NCBI RefSeq assembly: GCF_002111585.1 | Contig: NZ_LUTP01000015.1 | Span: forward strand, 19,394-83,393 | Length of the DNA: 64,000 nucleotides | From: Lonsdalea iberica | GTDB lineage: Bacteria; Pseudomonadota; Gammaproteobacteria; Enterobacterales; Enterobacteriaceae | Reading direction: 5' to 3' | The notes under the pieces: generated by a model | Told to the model about the DNA's origin: nothing | The model's database searches: none | Seen by the model: the letters and a program-made list of their open reading frames with translations, nothing else | Program-made: the position numbers and the translations under genes | In this document: positions 51,423-60,605 of the stretch, one piece after another | Numbering within the stretch: position 1 is the stretch's first letter | Layout: each line of letters starts with the position of its first letter

Positions 51423-53447
51423 TTGTCAGGGTCTGCTATCGACGCGCTTGTCGCCGCGCAAGCGGCACTGAAACAGGCCGGTATTCGTCGTGTACTGACA
51501 ATCAGCGGCGATCGCGATTGGTGTGTGAAACAGGCGGATGCACTGCGTCAGGCGCTGCCCGGCGACTGGCCGTGGGTAGGCAAGACGGCGCCGGGAGCGG
51601 TGCTGGCGCCGACTCAACTGAAAGGGAAGTTGGGGCAGGAGTTCCTGCACGGCGTATTTGACGCCCACGATGGATTGGATGCGGAGGCGTTGGCGATCCT
51701 GGCGGGTACCCTCAAGGCTGGAAGCTGGCTGCTGCTATTGGTTCCGGAGTGGGAGGCTTGGCCAAACTGCCCGGATGCGGACAGTTTGCGCTGGAGCGAG
51801 AGTGCGGAAGCGATCGCGACGCCCGCGTTCATCCGCCGTTTGCGTTCGGCCCTGCTGTCTGACGGCGAAGCTGCGCTTTGGCGTCAGTCGATGCCGTTAA
51901 ACCTGCCGCCGATTCGCACTCGGCCTGCGTGGCATGCGCCCGACGGCAGACCCACGCAAGGTCAGCAGGAAATTCTGCGGCAGCTTCAGGCTGCTCGACA
52001 TGCGACTTATGTGATTACCGCGCCGAGAGGACGCGGAAAATCCACGTTGGCGGGGCTGTTCGCTCAGCAATGTCGCGAACGCTGTTGGGTGGTGGCGCCT
52101 TCCCGTGCGGCCAGCGATGTCTTACTACGTCAGTCGGGCGATGCGGTTTCATTCTGGTCACCAGATAACCTGCTGTCGCACTGCCGCCAGCACGGCGGTA
52201 GTGCCGAGTGGCTGTTGATTGACGAGGCGGCGGCGATCCCATCTTCGGTCCTCACTGAAATGTTGTCCTATTTTCCCCATGTGCTCATGACGACCACCGT
52301 GTTGGGCTATGAAGGCACCGGACGCGGTTTCTGGCTTAAATTTTGTGCCGGATTGTCTGATTGCCAAATGTTGGAGCTGAGTGAGCCGCTGCGCTGGGCC
52401 ACCGACGATCCGCTGGAGCGTTTGCTGGATCACATTATGCTGTTTCAGGCTGAAAATCGGCTGGCGGGACAGCGTTTAACTGCGCCTGTCACGCTGGTTC
52501 ACGACGAAACCACCGATTGGAGCCGCTTTCCGGCCCGCCTGGAACAGTGCTACGGCCTGCTGTGCAGCGCGCACTACCGAACGTCGCCCTTGGATTTACG
52601 TCGTTTGCTGGATGCCCCCGGTATGCACCTTGCCACGGCCCGTAGCGGCGACAGCCTGTGCGGCATCATCTGGTCGGTGGACGAAGGCGGGCTAGATGTT
52701 GGGCTGGCCCGCGATGTGTGGGCTGGACGTCGACGTCCGCGCGGCAATCTGGTCGCACAGTCGCTGGCGGCCCACGGCAATCTGTGGACAGCGCCACAAC
52801 TGCGCTCCCGACGTATCAGCCGCATTGCCGTCCTGCCTTCAGCGCGACGAAAAGGCATCGGACAGGCCTTAGTGCGGGAACAACAGCGGCAGGGTGAGCA
52901 AGAGGGCATGGATTTTCTGTCGGTCAGCTTCGGCTACGAGCCAGAGCTGTGGCGTTTCTGGCAGCGTTGCGGCTTTAGTCTGGCGCGGATCGGCAGCCAT
53001 ATCGAAGCCAGCAGCGGCTGCTACAGCGCGATGGCATTATTACCGCTGAGCGATGCTGGCAAGGCGTTGGCGCACGAGGCCGCCCGGCAACTGGCTCGCG
53101 ACTGGCGGTGGTTACGACGGGACATTCCGCTGACGCTGCCTATCGATCTGGACGACGATAATGCGCTGGATGAGGCCGACTGGCTCAATCTCTACGGATT
53201 CGCTTTCGCCCATCGCTCTTCTCAGGCGAGTCTGGGCTCGCTGTGCCGACTGCTGGCGCATACGTCACTGGCGTTGCCTGCGTTAAGGCTATGGCTGGAC
53301 GAGGAGGCGCAAGAGCGCCAATGCGTCGAGCGGTTGGGGCTCAGCGGCAAAAAAGCCTTGCTGCGCCGCTGGCGTGAAGAGACGGCGCAGGCCCTGTCAC
53401 AATGCGATAACGACGCCCTCCAACATGCGCGGCAGTGGCTGGCGTAG
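51423..53447 (+). CDS. tmcA: tRNA(Met) cytidine acetyltransferase TmcA
   Basis: Makes N4-acetylcytidine at the wobble position of elongator tRNA-Met using acetyl-CoA and ATP. An N-terminal domain is followed by an RNA-helicase-like ATPase with Walker A APRGRGKSTLAG and Walker B LLIDEAAAIP, then a GNAT domain with RISRIAVLPSARRKGIGQAL and FLSVSFGYEPELWRFW. A C-terminal tail follows. I chose the TTG at 51423, 4 nt after the DUF441 stop, giving 674 residues (E. coli 671); an upstream TTG at 51375 lies inside the previous gene. The start is uncertain. Confidence 0.93.
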   Translation: MSGSAIDALVAAQAALKQAGIRRVLTISGDRDWCVKQADALRQALPGDWPWVGKTAPGAVLAPTQLKGKLGQEFLHGVFDAHDGLDAEALAILAGTLKAGSWLLLLVPEWEAWPNCPDADSLRWSESAEAIATPAFIRRLRSALLSDGEAALWRQSMPLNLPPIRTRPAWHAPDGRPTQGQQEILRQLQAARHATYVITAPRGRGKSTLAGLFAQQCRERCWVVAPSRAASDVLLRQSGDAVSFWSPDNLLSHCRQHGGSAEWLLIDEAAAIPSSVLTEMLSYFPHVLMTTTVLGYEGTGRGFWLKFCAGLSDCQMLELSEPLRWATDDPLERLLDHIMLFQAENRLAGQRLTAPVTLVHDETTDWSRFPARLEQCYGLLCSAHYRTSPLDLRRLLDAPGMHLATARSGDSLCGIIWSVDEGGLDVGLARDVWAGRRRPRGNLVAQSLAAHGNLWTAPQLRSRRISRIAVLPSARRKGIGQALVREQQRQGEQEGMDFLSVSFGYEPELWRFWQRCGFSLARIGSHIEASSGCYSAMALLPLSDAGKALAHEAARQLARDWRWLRRDIPLTLPIDLDDDNALDEADWLNLYGFAFAHRSSQASLGSLCRLLAHTSLALPALRLWLDEEAQERQCVERLGLSGKKALLRRWREETAQALSQCDNDALQHARQWLA

Positions 53448-53596
53448 TTTCTCTCAACGTTTGGCGTTTCTGCTAGTCACCACGACGCCGTGCAGGATTA
53501 CGCAACAAGTCGTTCAATAAACCTCAATATTGGGCGATTGGCACCGGGCATATAGTGACTCTCTAGACGTTTTTGACAGCCGAAGGAGAGAAACTC

Positions 53597-54280
53597 ATGA
53601 AACACGAATACGTTGTGGTACAACAGCCTTCCTCTCCTCGGCAGTTATTCCTTATGTTTCATGGTATTGGGGGCAACCCTGCGTCGATGGCCGAAATCGG
53701 CCGCTATTTCGCCGACGCATTCAGCGAGGCGCTGGTTGTCAGCGTGGGTAGCCCGAAAGGCGAGAATGGCAGCCGCCGATGGTTCTCTGTGCAGGATATT
53801 ACCGAGGAGAATCGTCCCGAACGCATTCAGCGCGTCCTGCCGAGCTTCATTGAGACCATTCGCTATTGGCAGAACCAGAGCGGTATCAATGCGGGTCACA
53901 CCGCGTTGGTAGGATTTTCGCAGGGGGGGATTATGATCCTGGAAGCCCTGCAGGCCGAGCGTCAGTTGGCGGGACGATCGGTAGTCTTTAGCGGTCGCTA
54001 CGCCACGTTGCCAGAACAACCGTTGTCTAATGATAGCGTGGTGCATTTACTGCATGGCGAGAACGACCCGGTAATCTCATCCGAACACGCGTCTTCGGCG
54101 GCCCAAAGGCTGCAAATGTTGGGGGCGGACTTTACCTTGGATAGGGTGCCGGAATTAGGGCATGCCATTGATACTCGCATGATGGACTTCGCGTTAAATC
54201 GCCTGCGGTACTACATTCCTCAGCGATACTGGGACGAGGCTGTGCAGGGCAAATGCGGGGAGCTTATCGCCTTTCGCTAA
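53597..54280 (+). CDS. ypfH: Esterase YpfH
   Basis: Carboxylesterase of the alpha/beta-hydrolase fold (phospholipase/carboxylesterase group), 227 residues. The oxyanion segment is LFLMFHGIGGNP, the nucleophile Ser is in VGFSQGGIM, Asp in HGENDPVI and His in ELGHAIDTR. The ATG at 53597 follows AAGGAG. The physiological substrate is unknown. The order tmcA-ypfH is as in E. coli. Confidence 0.93.
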   Translation: MKHEYVVVQQPSSPRQLFLMFHGIGGNPASMAEIGRYFADAFSEALVVSVGSPKGENGSRRWFSVQDITEENRPERIQRVLPSFIETIRYWQNQSGINAGHTALVGFSQGGIMILEALQAERQLAGRSVVFSGRYATLPEQPLSNDSVVHLLHGENDPVISSEHASSAAQRLQMLGADFTLDRVPELGHAIDTRMMDFALNRLRYYIPQRYWDEAVQGKCGELIAFR

Positions 54281-54427
54281 GCGCTTCGCATTTGTCGCAT
54301 AAGGAGAGCGAGTCGTTGGCGGAGAGTGGGCGCGTCAGCGGAGTGGGGAAGCGAGGCGCATTGCGGTCGGCTCCGCGCCTGCGGTTTTCGCAGCTAAGGC
54401 GAACGTAAGGCCAAACAGGATGGAAAA

Positions 54428-54640
54428 CTATTTTTTGTCCTGTTTTTTATCTTGTTTCTTATCTTTCGGCCAATCATCCTCTTCATCCCACTGCGCATTA
54501 TTGTCGCGGTGAGGTGGTAGCTCGGGCTTGTCTTTCAGGAACCTTTTGTAATCTACTCGACGTAAGTCCTTGATCCCATTAATTAACATTCCCACTAGTA
54601 TCAGCAGAATGATCCACCAGTAATCAGCCAGCCATGCCAT
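54428..54640 (-). CDS. ypfN: Small membrane protein YpfN (UPF0370)
   Basis: A 70-residue single-pass membrane protein. The N-terminal helix is [17 protein letters not shown]; then [12 protein letters not shown] and [10 protein letters not shown], conserved with E. coli YpfN; the tail is acidic (WDEEDDW) and ends in a short Lys/Asp/Gln repeat ([10 protein letters not shown]). I chose the ATG at 54640 with GAGG 6 nt upstream; an ATG at 54652 also opens the frame. It starts one base after the stop of the peptidase gene. Function unknown. Confidence 0.9.
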   Translation of the reverse strand: MAWLADYWWIILLILVGMLINGIKDLRRVDYKRFLKDKPELPPHRDNNAQWDEEDDWPKDKKQDKKQDKK

Positions 54641-54641
54641 A

Positions 54642-55316
54642 TTATGCCTCATCGACAGCGTGTATAAATCGGGTGAACAGGGCGGGAAGGCAGGATTTCA
54701 GCCAGTCATAACCTGCGACGTCTTCACCTTCCCAGGCCTCAAGAATGATGTCCGGCGACAGCAACGCCATCGCCTCGCGGGCCAGCGGTAGATAGCTGAT
54801 GTGCCAGGGTTCGATGGCGACGCCGCCTGTGTCATGGGCGTAGGGGCGATAAAAATCGTACGCCCCCATGTGCTCCGTCAGCCAGCGGTTTAGTTCGGAA
54901 AAGTAACCGCCGGATTCATATTCCCACGGTTCGAGCTGCAAGGATTGCCCCGACGGCAGCCGGTCGGGATCGTACACATCCAGATCGGTACCCCAATGGT
55001 GGCGGCTTCCCCCGGGCAGGGCTGACCACCTTAAGATCGTCTCACAGCGTTCCGGGACGTCCATTGACAGGGCGTCAACCGGTTGGTTGTCATGTGATAA
55101 CAGCGGGCGCTGTCCGGTAAATTTGCCATTCCATATCAGTCGTTGACGTTCGAAGTCGCGAAAGGTGCTGGCGGGCTGGAGATTGAATCCCGCCTGTCGC
55201 GCTTCGCGCTGTAACGCCTGAAAGGCATTTACCGCTTCGGGCTGCAGGCGATGCTGACCCGTCAGCATCGTCAGATGCTGGTCATTCTTACCGGTCAGCA
55301 TGGCATGGGTGATCAT
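54642..55316 (-). CDS. VanY-like D-alanyl-D-alanine carboxypeptidase family protein (M15B)
   Basis: A 224-residue zinc peptidase. The ligand motif SxHxxGxxxD is seen as [10 protein letters not shown] (His106, Asp113) and the catalytic ExxH as EPWH (Glu169, His172). [17 protein letters not shown] is the conserved N-terminal element of the family. No signal peptide or membrane helix is present, so it is probably cytosolic, unlike VanY or DacA. The ATG overlaps the dapE stop (ATGA), so it is coupled to diaminopimelate synthesis, and ypfN follows one base later. A role in trimming recycled peptides is inference. Confidence 0.88.
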   Translation of the reverse strand: MITHAMLTGKNDQHLTMLTGQHRLQPEAVNAFQALQREARQAGFNLQPASTFRDFERQRLIWNGKFTGQRPLLSHDNQPVDALSMDVPERCETILRWSALPGGSRHHWGTDLDVYDPDRLPSGQSLQLEPWEYESGGYFSELNRWLTEHMGAYDFYRPYAHDTGGVAIEPWHISYLPLAREAMALLSPDIILEAWEGEDVAGYDWLKSCLPALFTRFIHAVDEA

Positions 55317-56440
55317 GCGATCAGTTGCTCCATTATCCGTTGATACATGCGACTCAGCAGCTGTAAATCGGCTGCATTGACGCACTCGTCCACTTTATGA
55401 ATGGTGGCGTTCACAGGCCCCAACTCCACAACCTGCGCACCCATTCGGGAGATAAAGCGGCCATCTGAGGTGCCGCCGGTGGTTAGCAACTGCGGGGTGA
55501 GTTCGCTGTAGTGTTCGACCGCGTTGACGACGGCATCGACTAACGCACCGCGTGCGGTGAGGAACGGCTGACCTGATAACCACCAGTCCAAAGTATAGTT
55601 CAGCTGGTGTCGGTCCAGTAGCTCGGCGACGCGCTGTTTAATGGTTTCGTCCGTCAGCTCTGTGCTAAAACGGAAGTTGAACTGCACCTGCAGTTCGCCG
55701 GGGATCACGTTATTGCTGCCGGTACCGGCTTTTATATTGGCAATCTGCATGCTGGTGGGCGGGAAGAACTCGTTGCCTTCATCCCACACGGTGGACACAA
55801 GTTCGTTTAACGCCGGCAGCGCGCGGTGGACGGGGTTGTCGGCCAGGTGAGGATAGGCGACATGTCCCTGAATACCGTGGATACGCAGGTTGGCGGTAAT
55901 CGAGCCGCGACGGCCATTCTTGACGACGTCGCCCACCCGGCTGGTGCTGGAGGGTTCGCCGACCAGACAGTAGTCCAGACGTTCCTGACGCGCCATGAGT
56001 GCTTCGACCACCTTGACGGTGCCGTGCGTCGCATCGGCCTCTTCGTCGGAAGTAATCAAAAAGGCGAGTCGGCCTTTATGTTGGGGATTCGCGGCGACGA
56101 AGCGCTCAGCAGCAACGACCATCGCGGCCAGCGATCCTTTCATATCTGCCGCGCCACGGCCATACAGCATGCCGTCGCTGATGGTGGGTTCGAAGGGAGG
56201 ATGTTGCCACAGGCTGGCGTCTCCGCTCGGAACAACGTCGGTGTGTCCAGCAAAGGCCAGCGTTTCGCCCGTTCCGCGCCAGGCCCAGAAGTTCTGCGTT
56301 TCACCGAAGTTCATCTTTTCGACGGTAAAGCCGATGGCCTCAAGGCGTTCAATCATGAGCGTTTGGCAGCCGGCGTCGTCCGGGCTGAGGGAAGGGCGTT
56401 TAATCAACTGCTGAGCGAGTTCGATGACGGGACAGGACAC
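55313..56440 (-). CDS. dapE: Succinyl-diaminopimelate desuccinylase DapE
   Basis: Di-zinc M20 enzyme that releases succinate from N-succinyl-LL-diaminopimelate. 375 residues as in E. coli. Metal ligands and catalytic residues are in AFAGHTDVV (His66), [10 protein letters not shown] (Asp100) and [18 protein letters not shown] holds the later substrate-binding residues. The start is GTG at 56440 with GGAGGAG upstream; the frame is open further but without support. It follows yffB by one base and overlaps the peptidase gene. Confidence 0.97.
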   Translation of the reverse strand: MSCPVIELAQQLIKRPSLSPDDAGCQTLMIERLEAIGFTVEKMNFGETQNFWAWRGTGETLAFAGHTDVVPSGDASLWQHPPFEPTISDGMLYGRGAADMKGSLAAMVVAAERFVAANPQHKGRLAFLITSDEEADATHGTVKVVEALMARQERLDYCLVGEPSSTSRVGDVVKNGRRGSITANLRIHGIQGHVAYPHLADNPVHRALPALNELVSTVWDEGNEFFPPTSMQIANIKAGTGSNNVIPGELQVQFNFRFSTELTDETIKQRVAELLDRHQLNYTLDWWLSGQPFLTARGALVDAVVNAVEHYSELTPQLLTTGGTSDGRFISRMGAQVVELGPVNATIHKVDECVNAADLQLLSRMYQRIMEQLIA

Positions 56441-56441
56441 G

Positions 56442-56801
56442 TTATTTCTCCTCCGCGAAAAATTGCTGGTAGCTGTCGTCGCTGAAGCCGAGCAGCGTTT
56501 TCCCATCCTCGTTCACCAATAAAGGACGTTTGATGAGTGCCGGCTGCTCCAGCATAACAGCTTTTGCCGCAGCGGAATTGTCGATCGTCTCTCGTCGGGT
56601 TTCGTCCAGTTTTCGCCAGGTTGTGCCGCGCTTGTTCAGCAGCGGTTCCCAGCCCAGGCTATCGATAAACGATTGCAGCAAAGTATCGTCCAGTCCATCC
56701 GCCCGGTAATCATGAAAACGATAGTCAATCTGGTGGGCCTCCAGCCAACGGCGGGCCTTTTTGATGGTGTCACAGTTCTTGATACCGTACATGGTCGTCA
56801 T
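56442..56801 (-). CDS. yffB: ArsC/Spx-family protein YffB
   Basis: Small thioredoxin-fold protein (119 residues, E. coli 118). [18 protein letters not shown] carries the single N-terminal cysteine; WRKLDE and LIKRPLLV follow the ArsC/Spx family pattern. It probably acts as a glutathione-dependent thiol reductase, but no activity is certain. It is the first gene of the yffB-dapE-peptidase-ypfN unit; the stop is one base before the dapE GTG. Confidence 0.93.
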   Translation of the reverse strand: MTTMYGIKNCDTIKKARRWLEAHQIDYRFHDYRADGLDDTLLQSFIDSLGWEPLLNKRGTTWRKLDETRRETIDNSAAAKAVMLEQPALIKRPLLVNEDGKTLLGFSDDSYQQFFAEEK

Positions 56802-57350
56802 GGCTAATAAACCCTTTGTTTTTTATTAGGAATTAGGATGCAGATCATACCGTTTAATTTAGGTCTGATGCCATACCAATCTATTGGCGTTTTTCATGTA
56901 AAGCCAGAGGCTGTGACGGGAAGTGGGCAGAGGCGGGTGATTATTTATCTGGTGCCGGTTTAGCGGTCGACGAATAAATGAGGAAACCTGAGTAAATAAA
57001 AGAGGCTATTATTTGAGGCCTATTTATTAGGCCTGCCATTTCGGACGGAGAGGGTTTGTCGGGGAGGAGGTGTATGAATTTCGCGCTTCTTCTTTAGCTA
57101 AAAATGCTTTATTGCGTGGACGGTCTTTTACAGCCTTTTTTTTCTTATCCCAAAAATTGAATAAAAAATGGCGTTAGTTAGTTGTAAAAAGCATATTGCG
57201 CGCGAATGAAGGTCATAAAAGGCGCTGGTCGAATTTTTTAACGCTTTTTATTGCATTTCGTCGATGTTCAGCTGGACAAATGCTTCATCTATTGCTGTAC
57301 TGTGCATGACACAGAGTTTGTGTCTTTCATTCATGTTAAAGGTAAGTTTG
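56802..57350. other. Gene-free region upstream of cspE
   Basis: About 550 bp without a convincing gene. It must hold the yffB promoter on one side and the cspE promoter and 5' leader on the other. A 7-bp inverted repeat (AGGCCTA at 57016-57022 with TAGGCCT at 57028-57034) lies near the middle, and the 57080-57260 part is AT-rich. E. coli has pagP upstream of cspE; no trace of it is seen. Confidence 0.45.
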
Positions 57351-57560
57351 ATGTCTAAGATTACAGGTAGCGTTAAGTGGTTTAATGAGTCCAAAGGATT
57401 CGGTTTCATTACTCCTGAAGATGGTAGCAAAGACGTGTTCGTACACTTCTCTGCCATCCAGAGCAATGGCTTCAAAACTCTGGCTGAAGGTCAGCGTGTA
57501 GAGTTTGAAATCACTAGCGGTGCAAAAGGTCCTTCTGCTGCTAACGTTATCGCTATTTAA
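57351..57560 (+). CDS. cspE: Cold-shock-family RNA chaperone CspE
   Basis: A 69-residue OB-fold protein that binds single-stranded nucleic acid and can antitermine transcription. The RNA-binding motifs KGFGFITP and VFVHFSAI are intact, and [16 protein letters not shown] is nearly identical to E. coli CspE. I chose the ATG at 57351 with AAAGG upstream, although the frame is open from 57264. A strong terminator follows. Confidence 0.97.
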   Translation: MSKITGSVKWFNESKGFGFITPEDGSKDVFVHFSAIQSNGFKTLAEGQRVEFEITSGAKGPSAANVIAI

Positions 57561-57574
57561 TTATACCGATTTCT

Positions 57575-57609
57575 AAAAAAACCCGCCCATTGGCGGGTTT
57601 TTATTTTTC
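57575..57609. terminator. Bidirectional terminator between cspE and crcB
   Basis: ACCCGCC (57581-57587) and GGCGGGT (57592-57598) form a 7-bp stem with a CATT loop, flanked by A-rich and T-rich runs that extend the stem, so it can serve convergent cspE and crcB. Confidence 0.92.
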
Positions 57610-57997
57610 AGTGAGCCGCCAGCCAGCTGACGAGAGAAAAAGCGAGTGCAGCCAGCGCTAGCGAACCGACAAAGCTCAACACCATATAGATCCCCGCCGT
57701 TAACCACTGTCCTTCTTGAATCATCCCAAGCATTTCCACTGAGAACGTGGAGAACGTTGTCAAGCCGCCGCAAAAACCGGTCGTCACCACCAGCTTCCAG
57801 TGCGAAGGCAAATCCGGTAAACGAACGAAATAGCTTGCCGCAGCCCCAATGATTGCCGCGCCAATCAGGTTGGCCATCAGTGTTCCGGTAGGTATTCCGG
57901 ACGAGCCGCTGTTAAAACGCAGACTCAGCAGCCAGCGAGCGACGCAGCCAATACCACCACCGAAAAAAACAGCGAATAAATTAGCGTACATGGACAT
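57608..57997 (-). CDS. crcB: Fluoride ion channel CrcB (Fluc)
   Basis: Dual-topology fluoride exporter of the inner membrane (129 residues, E. coli 127), working as a dimer. Four helices: FAVFFGGGIGCVARWLLS, GTLMANLIGAAIIGAA, VVTTGFCGGLTTFSTFS (the conserved pore segment with Asn and Phe/Thr/Ser residues), and the C-terminal YMVLSFVGSLALAALAF. The ATG has GGGGA 8 nt upstream. A fluoride riboswitch lies in its leader, which strongly supports the function. Confidence 0.96.
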   Translation of the reverse strand: MSMYANLFAVFFGGGIGCVARWLLSLRFNSGSSGIPTGTLMANLIGAAIIGAAASYFVRLPDLPSHWKLVVTTGFCGGLTTFSTFSVEMLGMIQEGQWLTAGIYMVLSFVGSLALAALAFSLVSWLAAH

Positions 57998-58029
57998 CTT
58001 TTATTTCCCCAGCAAGTTGGGCTAATCTC

Positions 58030-58118
58030 GGATGATGGGCATACGCGGTGTCTGGGTTCGAGAAGGCGTAGACATCATCAGCCAAAAGGCGGTTATGGAG
58101 AAATGTCATCTCCGTTGC
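58030..58118 (-). promoter_or_regulatory. Fluoride (crcB motif) riboswitch
   Basis: Read on the minus strand, GGAGATGACATTTCTCC (58113-58097), then ATAACCGCC and GGCTGATGATGTCTACG (to 58067), reproduces the crcB-motif aptamer: the GGNGATGNNNTTCNCC stem-loop, the CATAA joining segment, and the near-invariant GATGATGNCTAC. Downstream, CATCATC (58037-58031) can pair with GATGATG (58079-58073) of the aptamer, suggesting an alternative structure before the crcB ribosome binding site. Fluoride should stabilise the aptamer and allow crcB expression. Confidence 0.88.
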
Positions 58119-58216
58119 CAACATCCAAAGTGTACCCCTTAGCACCGTTTTTTTATAGGGAAGGGCATCGGGCGCCGATTCATCGTGGTTTGTGATTCAT
58201 CGAGTGAGGGAGTGCT

Positions 58217-59023
58217 ATGAAAATTGCGCTGGGTCAGTTTGCCGTACAGCGGCAGTGGCAGGATAACGCGAATACGTGCATCAGGCTGATGCACGAGGCA
58301 ACGGCCGCGGGAGCCCGCCTGCTGGTGCTGCCGGAGGCGGTGCTGGCGCGAGATAACGCTGATGCTGAGTGGGGCATCAATCACGCGCAGCCTTTGAACG
58401 GGCCTTTCGTGAGCCAGCTCCTCTCGGCCAGTGAGTCATCATCCCTCACCATCGTCTTCACGCTTCATACCCCAGCTGAAGAGGGACGCGTGTATAACAC
58501 GCTGTTGGTTTTGCGTCGGGGGGAAGTGTTGGCGCATTATCACAAGCTCCACCTCTACGATGCCTTCTCCTGGCAGGAGTCTAAACGCGTCACTCCGGGG
58601 GAGATGCTTCCCCCGGTGATCGACATCGACGGGATAAAGGTCGGCATGATGGTCTGTTACGACCTGCGTTTTCCGGAGATGGCGCGACTGCTAGCGCATA
58701 AAGGTGCCGATGCACTGGCGCTTCCCGCCGCCTGGGTGAAAGGCACGCATAAAGAGATGCAGTGGGCGCTATTGAATCGAGCCCGTGCGCTGGAAAATAC
58801 CTGTTATCTGATCGCCGTGGGTGAGTGCGGCGTGAAGAATATTGGCAATAGTATGGTGGTCGACCCGATGGGGATTGTCGTCGCACAGGCGGCGGAAGAA
58901 CCTGCGTTGCTCTATGCCGATCTGAGTGTGGAGCGAATTCAACGTGTGCGCCGTCAATTACCTGTTCTGAATCATAGCCGCTTCGAACCGCCTGTATTAC
59001 GCTGTAAAGGTGACTTCGGCTAA
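58217..59023 (+). CDS. ybeM: Deaminated glutathione amidase (YbeM, Nit1-type)
   Basis: Carbon-nitrogen hydrolase (268 residues) of the nitrilase superfamily, which removes deaminated glutathione made by transaminase side reactions. The catalytic Glu40 (VLPEAV), Lys110 (HYHKLHLYDAF) and Cys147 (MMVCYDLRFPE) are all present. The gene is intact here, whereas the E. coli K-12 copy (ybeM) is broken. GGGAG precedes the ATG. It is followed by tatE, as in E. coli, and is divergent from crcB. Confidence 0.92.
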   Translation: MKIALGQFAVQRQWQDNANTCIRLMHEATAAGARLLVLPEAVLARDNADAEWGINHAQPLNGPFVSQLLSASESSSLTIVFTLHTPAEEGRVYNTLLVLRRGEVLAHYHKLHLYDAFSWQESKRVTPGEMLPPVIDIDGIKVGMMVCYDLRFPEMARLLAHKGADALALPAAWVKGTHKEMQWALLNRARALENTCYLIAVGECGVKNIGNSMVVDPMGIVVAQAAEEPALLYADLSVERIQRVRRQLPVLNHSRFEPPVLRCKGDFG

Positions 59024-59158
59024 TGGATTGCATCCGAGGTACGGGAGTGCCGGTCTTATTTTGTTACAGATGACCGTTGTATTATGATGAAGGCCGTCTT
59101 AAAACGGGGCGAGGCACAAGTGCTGGCTGTCCCAGCGTATAAAATCAGGTAGGTATTT

Positions 59159-59365
59159 ATGGAAGGTATCAGCATTGCCAAACTGTTGGTGATTGGCGCA
59201 TTGATCGTTCTGCTCTTCGGCACCAACAAACTGCGTAGCCTGGGTGGCGACCTGGGAGCGGCGATCAAGGGCTTCAAAAAAGCCATGAACGACGATCAGG
59301 CGACGGCTAAAACACAGACTCCGGAAGAACCTGCTGCGCTCAACGACGTGCGCAACAAGGAATAA
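59159..59365 (+). CDS. tatE: Sec-independent translocase protein TatE
   Basis: Small TatA-like component of the Tat pathway (68 residues, E. coli 67). One N-terminal helix ([16 protein letters not shown]) and the hinge [20 protein letters not shown], then a polar tail. It sits before lipA, on the opposite strand, the same context as E. coli tatE, which separates it from tatA of the tatABC operon. AGGT precedes the ATG at 59159. Confidence 0.95.
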   Translation: MEGISIAKLLVIGALIVLLFGTNKLRSLGGDLGAAIKGFKKAMNDDQATAKTQTPEEPAALNDVRNKE

Positions 59366-59391
59366 TCATTTTTCAATGATGCCGGGCGTGC

Positions 59392-59411
59392 AGCGGACGG
59401 GATCCCGTCCG
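59392..59411. terminator. Probable terminator between tatE and lipA
   Basis: GCGGACGGG and CCCGTCCGC form a near-perfect palindrome with only two bases between the arms (a 4-nt effective loop). Few Ts follow (TCAGTCTT), so termination strength is uncertain. It lies in a convergent gap. Confidence 0.55.
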
Positions 59412-59466
59412 CTCAGTCTTGGTTCCCCACCGGCAAACTGTAATCATTTATTGCCGGATAGACGGA

Positions 59467-60432
59467 TTATTTGACCTCTTCACCCTTCGCCTGCAGGTCG
59501 GCGTGGTAAGACGATCGCACGAAAGGCCCGCAAGCAGCATGTGTGAATCCCATCGCCAGCGCTTCCTGTTTCATCTCATCGAACTCTTCCGGCGGCACAT
59601 AGCGTTTCACCGCAAGATGGTGGCGGCTGGGTTGCAGGTATTGGCCTAACGTCAGCATCGTCACGCCGTGACGGCGGAGGTCGCGCATGACTTCCACAAT
59701 CTCTTCATTGGTTTCACCCAGCCCTACCATCAGTCCCGATTTCGTCGGGATATCCGGATGCGCGGCCTTAAAGTTTTCCAATAGTTTGAGCGACCACTCG
59801 TAGTTGGCGCCGGGACGGACCTGTCGATAAAGCCGTGGTACGTTTTCCAGGTTATGGTTGAAGACGTCCGGCGGGCTGGCATTGAGAATCTCCAACGCGC
59901 GATCCATGCGGCCGCGGAAGTCCGGCACCAGCGTTTCAATCTTAATCTGCGGACTTTTACGGCGGATTGCGCTAATGCAGTCGGCGAAGTGCTGAGCGCC
60001 GCCGTCACGCAAATCATCACGGTCTACCGATGTGATAACGACATAACGCAGATCCATATCGTGGATCGTCTGCGCCAGCTTTTCCGGTTCATTGGCGTCG
60101 GGCGCGATCGGTCGGCCATGTGCAACATCGCAGAAGGGGCAGCGGCGGGTGCAGATTGCGCCAAGGATCATAAAGGTGGCCGTACCGTGGTTGAAACATT
60201 CAGCCAGGTTAGGGCAGGAGGCTTCTTCACAAACCGAATGCAGTCCATTGCGGCGCATGGCATCTTTGATTCCCTTGATCCGGCTTGAGTCGGCAGGGAG
60301 TTTGATTTTCATCCATTCGGGTTTGCGCAGCATATCCTGGCGTTCAACGGCAACGGTCCGTACAGGAATCAAGGCCAGTTTATCGGCGTCGCGGTATTTT
60401 ACGCCACGTTCGATCTGAATCGGTTTACTCAT
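59467..60432 (-). CDS. lipA: Lipoyl synthase LipA
   Basis: Radical-SAM enzyme that inserts two sulfurs into the octanoyl groups of lipoyl domains. 321 residues as in E. coli. The auxiliary cluster cysteines are Cys68, Cys73 and Cys79 ([12 protein letters not shown]) and the radical-SAM cluster CxxxCxxC is Cys94, Cys98, Cys101 (CTRRCPFC). The C-terminal [10 protein letters not shown] contains the cluster-ligand serine of the family. ATG start. lipB lies 173 bp upstream on the same strand. Confidence 0.98.
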   Translation of the reverse strand: MSKPIQIERGVKYRDADKLALIPVRTVAVERQDMLRKPEWMKIKLPADSSRIKGIKDAMRRNGLHSVCEEASCPNLAECFNHGTATFMILGAICTRRCPFCDVAHGRPIAPDANEPEKLAQTIHDMDLRYVVITSVDRDDLRDGGAQHFADCISAIRRKSPQIKIETLVPDFRGRMDRALEILNASPPDVFNHNLENVPRLYRQVRPGANYEWSLKLLENFKAAHPDIPTKSGLMVGLGETNEEIVEVMRDLRRHGVTMLTLGQYLQPSRHHLAVKRYVPPEEFDEMKQEALAMGFTHAACGPFVRSSYHADLQAKGEEVK

Positions 60433-60605
60433 GTTTGCGTAAGTTCCAGTTCTGAATCGCTGTCATGAATTAACGACTAATTCATGAATCGCGTGAGTCG
60501 TTAAACTTTTTTTTAAAAAACTCACAAAATTATATCATCTTTGCCCGGTGACAATCAGCCCTTGAACAAGCAAAAAGCATCATTGGTGTAAATGAAATGT
60601 AATGA

